Origin: an uncultured Mucilaginibacter sp.
GTDB lineage: Bacteria; Bacteroidota; Bacteroidia; Sphingobacteriales; Sphingobacteriaceae
Assembly: GCF_913773635.1 (NCBI RefSeq)
Contig: NZ_CAJYGQ010000009.1
Span: 62,001 to 126,000, forward strand
Direction of reading: 5' to 3'
DNA length: 64,000 bases
Shown here: piece by piece, positions 1-9,187 of the stretch
How the letters are laid out: each line of letters starts with the position of its first letter
Position numbering within the stretch: position 1 is the stretch's first letter
The notes under the pieces: model-generated
The model's input: only the letters and a program-made list of their open reading frames with translations
Databases searched by the model: none
Told to the model about the DNA's origin: nothing
Position numbers and translations under genes: made by a program

Positions 1-2
1 AC

Positions 3-341
3 TACCTCGCTGCAAACCGTGAAATTGTAAACTACCAGGCTTTATTGCCTGAATATGATGCAGAAGTTGCACCTGCGGCAGATGAAAGCATTTTAGCAAC
101 TGAATTACAAGATTGGTTAAGTAATGAGGTAGACAAAATGCCCGAAACCATAAAGAATGTTTTTACACTTAGCCGCAATGAGCAACTACCCGTACGGGAT
201 ATTGCCGCCCGTCTTTCACTATCAGAGCAAACTGTAAAGAACAATTTAACTATTGCTCTTAAGCGCCTGCAGGTACGATTCAATCGTATGGAAAGTATTT
301 CTTTACTATTGATAGTATTCAGAATATGCTTTTGCCGTTAG
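3..341 (+). CDS. ECF RNA polymerase sigma factor, FecI-like (C-terminal part)
   Basis: Only about 112 C-terminal residues are visible because the gene enters from the left edge. They hold sigma region 4, whose helix-turn-helix is seen in the stretch VRDIAARLSLSEQTVKN. In ECF factors this part binds the -35 element. The reading frame is open to the edge, with no internal start needed. A FecR anti-sigma gene follows about 80 bp downstream, then a SusC carrying an STN domain. That order is the standard layout of a sigma/anti-sigma/TonB-transducer system in Bacteroidota. The inferred role is to switch on the downstream susCD operon when substrate occupies the SusC. Confidence 0.85.
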   Translation, partial: YLAANREIVNYQALLPEYDAEVAPAADESILATELQDWLSNEVDKMPETIKNVFTLSRNEQLPVRDIAARLSLSEQTVKNNLTIALKRLQVRFNRMESISLLLIVFRICFCR

Positions 342-420
342 CATTGCTGTTTTTAAGTTAACAGATTTTTGATAATTATTTAACGGTACCTTTTGGCGTA
401 ACACCCGATTATAAGTGCAG

Positions 421-1395
421 ATGAACAACAAAAAGTCGGCACTGATTAACGTTTTATTACAGAAATACCGTGAAGGGAAAGGCACACTCCGGGAAACGCA
501 ACAGGTAGAGAACTGGTTGCATAATCTTGGTAAAAACACTCCGGATGCTGTAAACACCAGTGAAGAAAAACTTGTTAAAGCGGCACGCAAAAACGTGTTA
601 AAAAATATTGCTCCGCAACACAGTGTTTATAATATCATGCGACCTTATTTGCGCGTAGCAGCGGCTCTACTGCTCCTCCCCCTAGCATATTTAATATATA
701 GCAACCAGCCAAAACCACTCATTGCAGCAAAGCAACAGTTCAGCACTTTAGCTGGGGAACGGAAAATCATCAGGTTACCTGACAGTACAGAGGTTGTCCT
801 TAACGCATCATCGGTGCTAACTGTCGATGATAATTTCAACGAAAAGTTCCGCAACGTAAAGCTTTCTGGTGAGGCTTACTTTAGGGTTGCACATGATAGC
901 ACAAGACCATTTATAGTAAGCACCGGTAAACTAAAAACCCGGGTATTAGGTACCGAATTTAACGTGCATGCCTACAAAAACGAAAGCAACATTAAGGTGG
1001 CAGTAGTTAAGGGCAGGGTGCGCGTAAGTGAGCATAAGCAAAATGGTAACAACAAACCGTTGGGCAATGTACTTACCCACAATCTGCTGCTTACCTACAA
1101 TGTAAGCAGCAAACGCTATAACACTGTTAATGCAGACGCAGAAAAGATTGCCTCATGGCAAAATGGCGGGTTATACTTTGAAGATGCAGATATACAGGAA
1201 ATAGTAATGGCTTTATCACGCCATTACAACCGTAACATTCAGTTTGCCGATACGCCTGTAGGAAAATGCAGCTATACCATTAGTTTTTTGCACGAGCCTC
1301 TGCCCAAAGTGCTTGGAGTACTTAGCCAGCTAACCGGCATCACTTACAAAACTGCCCAAAACAAAATCATCATACACTCAAAAAACTGCCATTAA
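421..1395 (+). CDS. FecR-family anti-sigma factor
   Basis: This 324-residue protein has a cytoplasmic N-terminus (about residues 1-75), one membrane helix rich in Ala and Leu near residues 78-95 (VAAALLLLPLAYLIY), then the periplasmic FecR domain. In that domain RKIIRLPDSTEVVLNASS and GEAYFRVAHD are typical. The C-terminus (about 245-320, from LYFEDADIQEIV) matches the DUF4974 domain that faces the STN domain of the TonB receptor. ATG at 421 is chosen over a GTG six bases upstream. FecR proteins hold the sigma factor inactive and release it when the outer-membrane receptor signals. The partners here are presumably the sigma factor upstream and the SusC at 1525. Confidence 0.88.
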   Translation: MNNKKSALINVLLQKYREGKGTLRETQQVENWLHNLGKNTPDAVNTSEEKLVKAARKNVLKNIAPQHSVYNIMRPYLRVAAALLLLPLAYLIYSNQPKPLIAAKQQFSTLAGERKIIRLPDSTEVVLNASSVLTVDDNFNEKFRNVKLSGEAYFRVAHDSTRPFIVSTGKLKTRVLGTEFNVHAYKNESNIKVAVVKGRVRVSEHKQNGNNKPLGNVLTHNLLLTYNVSSKRYNTVNADAEKIASWQNGGLYFEDADIQEIVMALSRHYNRNIQFADTPVGKCSYTISFLHEPLPKVLGVLSQLTGITYKTAQNKIIIHSKNCH

Positions 1396-1422
1396 ACATT
1401 ATGTAATACTCATTAAAACGAA

Positions 1423-1473
1423 AACAGGCTGATGCCTTGAGAACACCTGCCTGTTAATGGCTGCTGAAGCAGC
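1423..1473 (+). other. Two small hairpins in the leader before susC
   Basis: Between fecR and susC the sequence can fold AACAGGC (1423-1429) with GCCTGTT (1449-1455), and GCTGC (1460-1464) with GCAGC (1469-1473). Neither is followed by a T-run, so they do not look like a full intrinsic terminator. They may mark the susC leader or an mRNA processing region. This is weak evidence from base pairing only. Confidence 0.25.
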
Positions 1474-1524
1474 AGGCCACGTCATTTCAACGATTCCTAA
1501 ATCATAGTAATAACAATAGTAAAA

Positions 1525-4500
1525 ATGAGAAATCTTTATCAATATTTTTCAATTAAAAGCAAGTTCAGGAAAATCCCTGCTTTCCTCGGAATATTGCTTA
1601 TTTTAATTACCTCCACAACACCGTCTTACTCGGCCGATGGTCAAACCATGAATACGTTGCGCATCAGCGTGTCGGTAAAAAATGAGCCTATTAAAAATGT
1701 TTTCAAATTAATTGAAGAGAGAACACCTTTCAAAATAGGTTATAATTCAAATGTTTTTGACTCCAATAAACCCATCAGCCTGAATGTCAATAACGAGCTG
1801 GTAGTTAACGTCCTTAAGCAACTGTTATCAGGTTACCAGGGATCAGTACAGCAGGTTGATGATGAGCATATTTTGTTAAAAGTAGAAAAACAAAAACCTG
1901 TGGCAATAGCGCCTGTAAAGCAAGTAAGTAATGCTGCCCCTACCCGTATTTCGGGTACCGTGAAAGATGAGCAGGGCGAAGCGCTGCCTGGTGCTACCAT
2001 TTTTGTTAAAGAGCTTAACAAAGCAACAATGGTTGGACCAGATGGAACTTTTGAAATAAGCGTTCCGCCCGGCACTTATAATTTAACCGTAAGCTTTGTA
2101 TCCTATGTGACTTTAAATTTAAGTAAAGTAACGGTAAAAGATGGCGAGAATGCGCCGTTAAATATCACTTTGAAAGCCGAAACCGGTAGCTTAAATGAAG
2201 TAATTGTAGTAGGTTATGGAACCCAGAAAAGAGCTAATGCTACCGGTGCGGTTGACCAGATATCAGCAAAAAACATCGAAAACAGGCCCATTACCAACTT
2301 AACCCAGGGATTGCAAGGTTTGCTACCTAACCTTAACCTCAGAATGCTGGACGGAAAGCCAACACAATCGCCCAGCTACAATATCAGGGGAACTACATCT
2401 ATTGGACAGGGCGGAAGTGCACTTGTTTTAATCGACGGTTTTGAAGGTGATCCAAGTTTGTTGAACCCAAATGATATTGAAACTGTATCTATTTTGAAAG
2501 ATGCAGCATCAGCGGCCATTTATGGGGCAAGAGGTGTGTTTGGTGTTGTATTAATCACTACTAAAAAGGGTCAGAAAGGACAAACCAACGTTACTTACAG
2601 CACCAATTTTGCTTTTAAGGCTCCTGTTACCAGGCCCGACTATGTAACTGATGGTTATACCTGGGCAAAAATGTTTGCCGAAGCTTTTGTTAACGGTGAT
2701 GGGGCCTTCCCTCAAAATGCAAATAAGACGCAAAAGTTCTCGCAGGCTTATCTTGATGAGTTTAAAAGAAGAGTAGAATCCGGCCAGCCGTATAATGAAG
2801 TTGAGGTAAACCCAACTACCGGTGAGTACACGTACTATGGTAGTACCGATTATTATAAGGCCTTATACAAAGACCATAATACTGCATTTGAAAATAACCT
2901 TTCGGTTAGTGGCGGAAGCGATAGGGCAACCTATTTAGTATCGGGCCGTATGCTGAACCAAACCGGCTTGTTCAGGTACAACAGCGATGATTATAACATG
3001 AAAAACTTACGGGCACGGGGCTCGGTACAAGTTTTTCCGTGGTTGAGTTTCGAGAACAATACCGATTACTCGGTAATGAAGTATCACAACCCTATAAACG
3101 TGGGCGAAGGCGGTGGTATTTGGAGAAACATTGCTGATGAAGGCAAACCAACTATGCCACTTTTTAATCCTGATGGTTCTTTAACATTTGCATCTGCTTA
3201 TACCGTGGGCGACTTCATTTACGGTAAAAATGGCTTGGATACCCGCCGCGAAGTTCTCAGAAATATAGCCAGTTTAAGAAGTAAATTCTTTAACAATAAA
3301 TTTCGCATTAACGCCGATTTTACCTTCCGCAACACCAATGAAGACCGTAACCAAAGACGTGTACAGGTGCCTTACAGCAATTCAAAAGGGGTAACAGGTT
3401 ATGTTGGTACCACTACCAATGATTTGCTGTTTGACACTCGCAAAACGCGTTACCTGGCAACCAACATTTATACAGAATACGAAAACCGCTTTGGTAACGA
3501 TCACTATTTTAAAGCAATGGTAGGTTATAACTATGAGCAATCTACCTACAATAGGGTTGCCGTGCAACGCAATGGAATTTTGTTTGAAGATGCCATGGAC
3601 CCTAACCTTACCGTTGGCCAGTACATTACCCCTACCGGCGGCACAGGTGGTTACGAACGTTGGGTTATTTCAGGAGGATTTTCAAGATTAAACTACTCGT
3701 TTAAAGACCGGTACCTGCTGGAGGTAAACGCACGTTATGACGGTTCGTCTAAATTCCCATCATACCAACGTTATGGTTTCTTTCCGTCAGTTTCTGCCGG
3801 TTGGAGAATTAATAACGAATCGTTTTGGAAGGTTTCCGAAAAACTGGTATCTGATTTAAAGCTGCGCGCTTCGTACGGCTCATTAGGTAACGGCAACATA
3901 CCCTCTTACCGTTTTGTTGAGAACTTTCTTATCAATCAATCGGGCGTAATTCTGAATGGTACACGCCCGGCCACTACCCGTTTGGAGTTTGTATTGCCTG
4001 CTGGCTTAACCTGGGAAACATCAACCACAACAAACGTTGGTTTAGACCTGGCTATGTTTGCAGGCCGGTTAAGCTTTAGCGGTGACATTTACTCGCGTAA
4101 AACAACTGATATGTTCACCTCGGCTATTACGCCTCCGGCAGTTTTTGGAGCCGATGCGCCAAAAGGTAACTATGCCAACTTAACCACACGCGGCTGGGAA
4201 CTGTCATTAGCGTGGAACGACCGTATTGGTACCGGTAAAAACCCCTTCAGCTACAATGTAAGGCTTACCCTTGCTGATAACAAAACTAAGATTGACAAAT
4301 ACAACAATCCTGATAAGCTGCTGAGCGATTACTACGAAGGGCAGACTTTGGGCGAGATTTGGGGTTATGAAACCGAAGGCTTTTTTATTGATGCAGCTGA
4401 TATAGCATCGCACGCCAAGCAAGATCCCCAAATGCGTGCCTCTCCTTCAGGCTTGTGGTTTCCGGGCGATATTAAACTGCGCGACCTTAACGGTGACGGC

Positions 4501-5118
4501 TTTATCAACGTTGGCGAAAACAAGGTAGGTAAATCAGGAGACAGAAGAATTATAGGCAACTCTGCCCCAAGATATACTTATGGTATTAATTTGGGTGCAA
4601 ACTGGCATAACTTCTCTTTCTCTACTTTCTTTCAGGGAGTGGGCAAGCAGCAATGGTACCCAAGCACCGAAACCGAAATGTTTTGGGGGCAATACAACCG
4701 TCCGTACAACAACATTCCTAAATTTCACTTAGGCAATATGTGGACACCTGAAAACACCAATGCATACTTTCCACGCACCATGTCGCGCGCGGCATCAAGC
4801 AATACTAACCGCACTTTGGGAGTGGCACAAACCCGCTACCTGCAAAATGTTGCTTACCTGCGTATGAAAAACCTGCAAATAGGCTACACCCTGCCTGCTA
4901 AATGGTTAAGCCGAATTGGTGCACGCAGTGCAAAAGTTTTCTTCTCGGGCGAAAATCTCTTTACCTATTCGCCTATGTATAAAATTGTTAAAAACACTAT
5001 TGATGTTGAAAACGCCGTACCGGTTGACCAGGATTTAAATCCAAATGCAACCAACGGCGATGGCTATAATTATCCAATCTTAAAAAGTTACTCTTTAGGC
5101 TTAAACATTGGTTTTTAA
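1525..5118 (+). CDS. SusC/RagA TonB-linked outer membrane protein with STN domain
   Basis: This 1197-residue outer-membrane transporter has, in order: a signal peptide (about 1-36, ending SYSA), an STN domain (about 46-117) of the kind that talks to FecR proteins, a carboxypeptidase-regulatory-like domain (about 140-215, RISGTVKDEQGEALPGAT), a TonB plug (about 222-345, with NEVIVVGYGT and VVLITTKKG) and a 22-strand-type barrel ending in LGLNIGF. It imports a ligand captured by the SusD at 5144. The STN domain and the sigma/anti-sigma genes upstream show it is also a signal transducer. The susC at 12442 lacks this domain, so the two systems are regulated differently. The substrate cannot be read from sequence. 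Confidence 0.93.
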   Translation: MRNLYQYFSIKSKFRKIPAFLGILLILITSTTPSYSADGQTMNTLRISVSVKNEPIKNVFKLIEERTPFKIGYNSNVFDSNKPISLNVNNELVVNVLKQLLSGYQGSVQQVDDEHILLKVEKQKPVAIAPVKQVSNAAPTRISGTVKDEQGEALPGATIFVKELNKATMVGPDGTFEISVPPGTYNLTVSFVSYVTLNLSKVTVKDGENAPLNITLKAETGSLNEVIVVGYGTQKRANATGAVDQISAKNIENRPITNLTQGLQGLLPNLNLRMLDGKPTQSPSYNIRGTTSIGQGGSALVLIDGFEGDPSLLNPNDIETVSILKDAASAAIYGARGVFGVVLITTKKGQKGQTNVTYSTNFAFKAPVTRPDYVTDGYTWAKMFAEAFVNGDGAFPQNANKTQKFSQAYLDEFKRRVESGQPYNEVEVNPTTGEYTYYGSTDYYKALYKDHNTAFENNLSVSGGSDRATYLVSGRMLNQTGLFRYNSDDYNMKNLRARGSVQVFPWLSFENNTDYSVMKYHNPINVGEGGGIWRNIADEGKPTMPLFNPDGSLTFASAYTVGDFIYGKNGLDTRREVLRNIASLRSKFFNNKFRINADFTFRNTNEDRNQRRVQVPYSNSKGVTGYVGTTTNDLLFDTRKTRYLATNIYTEYENRFGNDHYFKAMVGYNYEQSTYNRVAVQRNGILFEDAMDPNLTVGQYITPTGGTGGYERWVISGGFSRLNYSFKDRYLLEVNARYDGSSKFPSYQRYGFFPSVSAGWRINNESFWKVSEKLVSDLKLRASYGSLGNGNIPSYRFVENFLINQSGVILNGTRPATTRLEFVLPAGLTWETSTTTNVGLDLAMFAGRLSFSGDIYSRKTTDMFTSAITPPAVFGADAPKGNYANLTTRGWELSLAWNDRIGTGKNPFSYNVRLTLADNKTKIDKYNNPDKLLSDYYEGQTLGEIWGYETEGFFIDAADIASHAKQDPQMRASPSGLWFPGDIKLRDLNGDGFINVGENKVGKSGDRRIIGNSAPRYTYGINLGANWHNFSFSTFFQGVGKQQWYPSTETEMFWGQYNRPYNNIPKFHLGNMWTPENTNAYFPRTMSRAASSNTNRTLGVAQTRYLQNVAYLRMKNLQIGYTLPAKWLSRIGARSAKVFFSGENLFTYSPMYKIVKNTIDVENAVPVDQDLNPNATNGDGYNYPILKSYSLGLNIGF

Positions 5119-5143
5119 ACAGCAAACAAATACCAGATCGAAA

Positions 5144-6928
5144 ATGAAAAGAAAACATATTATCCTGATCTTAATAGCTTGCATAAGCTTTGCAGCCTGC
5201 GAGAAACTAGATCAGCAACCACAGTCCACTCCTTCTAAAGAAATTGTGTTTGGTACTGAAAGCGGCCTTAAAATAGCTACCAATGCTTTTTACAGTCTTG
5301 ATTTTCTTCCTAAAAACTCAACCAGTCAGGATGCCATGTCAGACTATCTTGCTGTGAAAGCCGTACCCGACTTTATACGCCCCGGCGCATTCGGGGCAAA
5401 TAACAGTTCGGGCTGGGTTTGGCGAGATCTCAGGCAAATCAATTACTTTATTGAAAACTGCAACAATCCGGCAGTGCCCGTTGCTGTACGCAAAAATTAC
5501 CTTGGAATTGCACGCTATTTTAGAGCATACTTTTACATGGAAAAGGTAAAACGGTTTGGCGATGTGCCTTGGATCAATAAGGCTTTAAATGCTGATGACC
5601 CGTCACTTACGGCGGGCAGAGATAGCCGTGCAATGGTAATGGATTCGGTATTGGCCGATTTAGATTATGCTTGCGCCAACATCCAGGCTACTAATGACCC
5701 CAGCCGTACCACCGTTACCAAATGGGTGGCTTATGCGCTTAAGTCAAGGATTTGCTTATTTGAAGGTACTTTTAGAAAATATCACACCAATCTGGGTCTT
5801 ACGGCTACTGCCGAGCGTTGGTTAAATGAATCGGTATCAGCAGCAGATCAAATCATGAAAAATGGCGGATTTTCGCTTAACACAACAGGCGGACCCGGTG
5901 CATCATACCGACAGGTATTTACCAGCAGTGCTCCGAATAGCCAGGAAGTGTTACAAGCCTCTGTTGCTGATGCAAGCCTGGGCATACTCAATGAGGCTAA
6001 CTGGTGGTGGACCAGCGGAACCTACGGAGCCAAAGCAAGCTTTATCCGTACATTCATTAACACCTATCTGAAAATAGATGGTACACCTTTCACCAACGAC
6101 CCGGCTTATCGTACAACCTTATTTAAAGATGAGGTAAAAAACCGCGACCTGCGCCTGAAGCAAACCATCCGTATGGGTGATTACAAGCGCTTGCGTAACG
6201 GGCAATTAGTGCCTGCGCCTCCGGTGTTTTCTTATACTTTTACCGGTTACCAGCCCATTAAATGGACCTTGGATGACGAAAGCCTCGATGCCGGCGCGTT
6301 AAATACAAACGCCGTTTCCTTATTCAGATACGCCGAGGTGCTATTGAACTTTGCAGAGGCAAAAGCCGAGTTGGGTACCCTAACAAACGCCGAATGGGCT
6401 GCCACTATAGGCGCATTACGCGCCAGGGCAGGTATTACAGGTGGCCTTGCTACTAAACCTACTGTAGTTGACCAGTACCTTGTAAATAATTACTTCCCTG
6501 GTATTACAGATCCAACTATTTTAGAAATACGCAGAGAGCGTGGCATTGAATTGAGTTTAGAAGGCTTTCGTTTTTCTGATCTGTTAAGGTGGAAAAGAGG
6601 GCAGTTAATGGAACAGGAATGGAACGGTTTCTATGTGCCATCATTAAATACATCTATGGACCTAAACGAAGATGGTATACTTGACGTTGCTTTTTACCAG
6701 GGAACTCAACCTGCTGCTGTAGCAGGTGTTACTTATGTTAACGTTTCGCCAAGAATAGGAACTGCCAATGCCGTAAATTCACAATTATTAAAAAATGGCA
6801 CTTCGGGTGAGTTAATATGGATGAATGAGATACCACGCAAATGGGATGAACGTAATTACTACTATCCTATTCCACTGGCTGACCTGCAGCGCAATCCAAA
6901 CTTAAAACAAAACCAAGGCTGGCAATAA
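5144..6928 (+). CDS. SusD/RagB-family nutrient-binding lipoprotein
   Basis: The protein has 594 residues and sits on the outer membrane as the lid of the SusC channel. A lipoprotein signal is clear: MKRKHIILILIACISF then a lipobox with Cys at 19. The start is ATG 5144; an in-frame upstream codon at 5108 overlaps susC and would spoil the signal peptide. The family's TPR-like fold is suggested by the ARYFRAYFYMEKVKRFGDVP stretch (about residues 127-146), and the typical SusD ending (FYPI-type YYYPIPLADLQRNPNLKQNQGW) is nearly intact. It follows susC by 25 bp in one operon. Ligand specificity is unknown. Confidence 0.92.
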   Translation: MKRKHIILILIACISFAACEKLDQQPQSTPSKEIVFGTESGLKIATNAFYSLDFLPKNSTSQDAMSDYLAVKAVPDFIRPGAFGANNSSGWVWRDLRQINYFIENCNNPAVPVAVRKNYLGIARYFRAYFYMEKVKRFGDVPWINKALNADDPSLTAGRDSRAMVMDSVLADLDYACANIQATNDPSRTTVTKWVAYALKSRICLFEGTFRKYHTNLGLTATAERWLNESVSAADQIMKNGGFSLNTTGGPGASYRQVFTSSAPNSQEVLQASVADASLGILNEANWWWTSGTYGAKASFIRTFINTYLKIDGTPFTNDPAYRTTLFKDEVKNRDLRLKQTIRMGDYKRLRNGQLVPAPPVFSYTFTGYQPIKWTLDDESLDAGALNTNAVSLFRYAEVLLNFAEAKAELGTLTNAEWAATIGALRARAGITGGLATKPTVVDQYLVNNYFPGITDPTILEIRRERGIELSLEGFRFSDLLRWKRGQLMEQEWNGFYVPSLNTSMDLNEDGILDVAFYQGTQPAAVAGVTYVNVSPRIGTANAVNSQLLKNGTSGELIWMNEIPRKWDERNYYYPIPLADLQRNPNLKQNQGWQ

Positions 6929-6949
6929 TTAACTTTTAACGTTTAAAAA

Positions 6950-7789
6950 ATGAAAATAAAAATCTGGTTCATAGCCGCTTTAATCCTATCTGCAACGCAT
7001 TTAGTAAGCGCACAACAAATAACAGTTGGTACATTCAACATCCGGTTTGATAATCCGCGCGACACAGGTAATTTATGGGTAAACCGTGCACCAGTGGTGG
7101 CCAATCTTGTCCGCTTTCATGGGTTTGATGTTTTAGGTATACAAGAAGGACTTAAAAATCAATTGAATGATATGAGCGCCGCTTTACCTGAATATGCACG
7201 CTACGGTAAAGGCCGCGATGACGGCAAAGAGGGTGGTGAGCACTCGGCAATTTTTTATAAAAAAAGCCGGTTTAAGCTTTTAAAAAGCGGCGACTTCTGG
7301 CTGTCTGAAACTCCTGACAAACCTGGTTTAGGCTGGGATGCAACCTGCTGTAACCGCATATGCTCATGGGTTTATCTTCAGGACCTAAAAACTAAAAAGC
7401 AACTCTACTTTTTCAATGTACATTTTGACCATCAGGGTGTAGTTGCTCGTAGGGAAAGCAGCAAATTAATACTGAAAAAGATTGGTGAGATAGCAGGTAA
7501 CACGCCCGCAATTTTAACCGGAGACCTGAACGGTGACAGAAACAGCGAATGGTATAAACAGCTGGCTGAGTCGGGGCTATTGGCAGATACTTATGCTAAA
7601 GTAAAATATCCTTACGCCAACAATTCTTCTTTTAATAGCTTTAAAGCACCACGCAGCCAGGCAGTAATTGATCATATTTTTATGACCAAATCATTTACTG
7701 CAAACAAGTGGGGAATTTTGACAGATACTTATTACGGTAAGTTCCCGTCAGACCATTTTCCGGTTTTGGCAGAAGTTGAGTTGAAATAA
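6950..7789 (+). CDS. Secreted endonuclease/exonuclease/phosphatase-family hydrolase
   Basis: This 279-residue protein has a signal peptide ending VSAQQ near residue 22, then the EEP fold. Catalytic motifs are in place: FNIRFDN, the metal-binding Glu in GIQEG, GDLNGD, and the final SDHFP. EEP enzymes are metal-dependent phosphodiesterases or phosphatases acting on nucleic acids, inositol phosphates or phospholipids. It starts 21 bp after susD and is followed by a strong terminator, so it is the last gene of the sigma-controlled operon and probably makes or trims the ligand taken up by SusCD. A close paralogue of nearly the same length lies at 41033-41869, sharing blocks such as APVVANL and CSWVYLQD. 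Confidence 0.85.
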   Translation: MKIKIWFIAALILSATHLVSAQQITVGTFNIRFDNPRDTGNLWVNRAPVVANLVRFHGFDVLGIQEGLKNQLNDMSAALPEYARYGKGRDDGKEGGEHSAIFYKKSRFKLLKSGDFWLSETPDKPGLGWDATCCNRICSWVYLQDLKTKKQLYFFNVHFDHQGVVARRESSKLILKKIGEIAGNTPAILTGDLNGDRNSEWYKQLAESGLLADTYAKVKYPYANNSSFNSFKAPRSQAVIDHIFMTKSFTANKWGILTDTYYGKFPSDHFPVLAEVELK

Positions 7790-7808
7790 ATACAACATCC
7801 TATTACTC

Positions 7809-7842
7809 AAAAGCGCAGGTTTCTGTTGAAACCTGCGCTTTT
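7809..7842 (+). terminator. Strong intrinsic terminator after the susCD-EEP operon
   Basis: A perfect 15-bp stem (AAAAGCGCAGGTTTC, four-base loop TGTT, complementary arm) starts 20 bp after the EEP stop and ends in a T-rich stretch. Confidence 0.85.
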
Positions 7843-7940
7843 ATATTTGTGCCCGGAACAAAATATTGAAATCATCAGCAGAACACGTTCTAAATTTTCG
7901 AAGAAGCTTTGGCGTATGTCAAAGTCTTTTCCTTATCTAA

Positions 7941-8170
7941 TTATCTGAAATAATACAAGCGGTTGATAGCCTCCATTAAACTGCGTGTATCTTGCTGAAC
8001 TGATCTTACGCTTGCCTGTAGTTGATTGTGCATATCAGCCAGGTGTTGCACATCATTTTCCGAAAAGTATCCACCTTCTTTAAAAAATTTGAGTTTATCT
8101 TTAGCTTCTGCCTTACCGTTAAATACAAATGTAATATGTGTTGGGATTACTGACTTAAAAACGTCAAAAC
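7941..8170 (-). pseudogene. Out-of-frame C-terminal tail of the DIFGN-repeat protein
   Basis: Reading the minus strand just past the stop of the gene at 8164-9006, a different frame is open for about 75 codons, from GFDVFKSVIPTHITF to the end SLMEAINRLYYFR and a TAA at 7941-7943. It has no ATG near its beginning. It joins smoothly to the upstream gene if one copy of the tandem CCTT CCTT (plus strand 8170-8177) is removed: RLIEG would then run directly into FDVFKS. The tail has charged and amphipathic segments such as DKLKFFKEGGYF. The most likely reading is a frameshift by 4-base duplication. Independent translation is possible but unsupported. Confidence 0.6.
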
Positions 8171-9006
8171 CTTCCTTCTATCAAACGCATATAAAAAGCT
8201 TGTTGTTCGGGTGTAAGGCCACTACTCTTTACATCAAACTTATCTCCAAAGGCATCTTTAACAAGTTTGATATTAAGGACTTTGCCCCCTTTATTATCGG
8301 TTACGGTGTTGATCAAATTGCCAAATACATCCTTGGAAGTTTTTATAGTCGCAATAGCCTGACCTCGGCTGTCTGACACTTCCATAATTTGATTTCCAAA
8401 AATATCTGACCTGCTTTTAACGGTCATTTTTGATCCGTCGTATCCAATTATGTCTCTACTCTCGTTACCAAATATATCCTTGGCCGTTTTAAGCGTAAGC
8501 GTATTTCCGTTAGCCTCAATAGTTTTAATACTATTACCAAATATATCAGTGGCATTTTTGATGGTTGTGGTATTACCATTTTCCTCAATCGTTTTAACAC
8601 GGTTACCAAAAATGTCGGTAGAGTTTTTAATGGTGGCTACAGGCTGCCCATTTTTAGAGACGGATAATGTCTTATTTCCAAATATATCAGTAGAACTTTT
8701 AATTACCTTAACCTCATTAGGGTTGCCACTTCTACTCTTTAATATTCTATTTCCAAATATATCAGTCGACTGCTCCAGATTACTAATCTCTTTACCATTA
8801 CGATCTGACGTGGTTATAATTCGCTTTCCAAAAATATCAGTCTTTTTTGTAACCGTATGATTAATGTTCCCATAATCATCGGTATAAACAGTTGTGGTGT
8901 CACCAAAGATGTTTACACTCGTTTTACCTGAATAGTGCTGACCATACACGTTGGCAAACCCTAAAAGCAACAGAAGGAGTGTTGACCGGAAATAAGTGTA
9001 AATCAT
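8164..9006 (-). CDS. Secreted DIFGN-repeat protein (frameshifted at its C-terminus)
   Basis: The 280-residue product has a signal peptide ending VYGQ near residue 23. The rest is about ten tandem units of 22-26 residues, each opening with (T/K/S)DIFGN and carrying a Gly roughly 14 residues later, for example TDIFGNRVKTIEENGN. The first and last units are degenerate (NIFGD, DAFGD). The pattern D-x-x-G-N...N-G resembles YD/RHS repeats, but the tyrosine is absent. I do not recognise a named family. After the repeats comes LTPEQQAFYMRLIEG and an early stop; an open tail continues in another frame (7941-8170). It stands alone, convergent with the terminator of the upstream operon. Function unknown; possibly a cell-surface or structural protein. 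Confidence 0.75.
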   Translation of the reverse strand: MIYTYFRSTLLLLLLGFANVYGQHYSGKTSVNIFGDTTTVYTDDYGNINHTVTKKTDIFGKRIITTSDRNGKEISNLEQSTDIFGNRILKSRSGNPNEVKVIKSSTDIFGNKTLSVSKNGQPVATIKNSTDIFGNRVKTIEENGNTTTIKNATDIFGNSIKTIEANGNTLTLKTAKDIFGNESRDIIGYDGSKMTVKSRSDIFGNQIMEVSDSRGQAIATIKTSKDVFGNLINTVTDNKGGKVLNIKLVKDAFGDKFDVKSSGLTPEQQAFYMRLIEGRF

Positions 9007-9082
9007 GAGGCATAAGTTTCATGTGTGACTACACGCTTTTTATATGGTTTAATTGACATCATCATCTTCGTTAGCTATTAAC

Positions 9083-9114
9083 ACAAATGCCCGGTGCTGG
9101 CACTGGGCATTTGT
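9083..9114 (-). terminator. Probable terminator of the susCD-DUF5017-SGNH operon
   Basis: Arms ACAAATGCCC (9083-9092) and GGGCATTTGT (9105-9114) pair perfectly, with a further GTGC/GCAC pairing inside. It lies 74 bp beyond the stop at 9188. The T-run is weak, so a processing role is also possible. Confidence 0.6.
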
Positions 9115-9187
9115 AAACTTAAGAATTAAGTTTAACTGTAAACAAAGCTGCATTAGGGTACAGTAATTCAACAGTCAATTATTCTTC

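Noticed and set aside
1396..1524. Intrinsic terminator between fecR and susC
   Set aside because: The two hairpins are short and lack a T-run; listed only as leader structures.
8026..8376. Plus-strand frame of 116 codons
   Set aside because: It lies antisense to the repeat gene and its displaced tail, and has no recognised features.
8450..8860. Plus-strand frame of 136 codons with hydrophobic repeats (LPNISV)
   Set aside because: It is the antisense shadow of the DIFGN repeats, and its periodicity comes from them.
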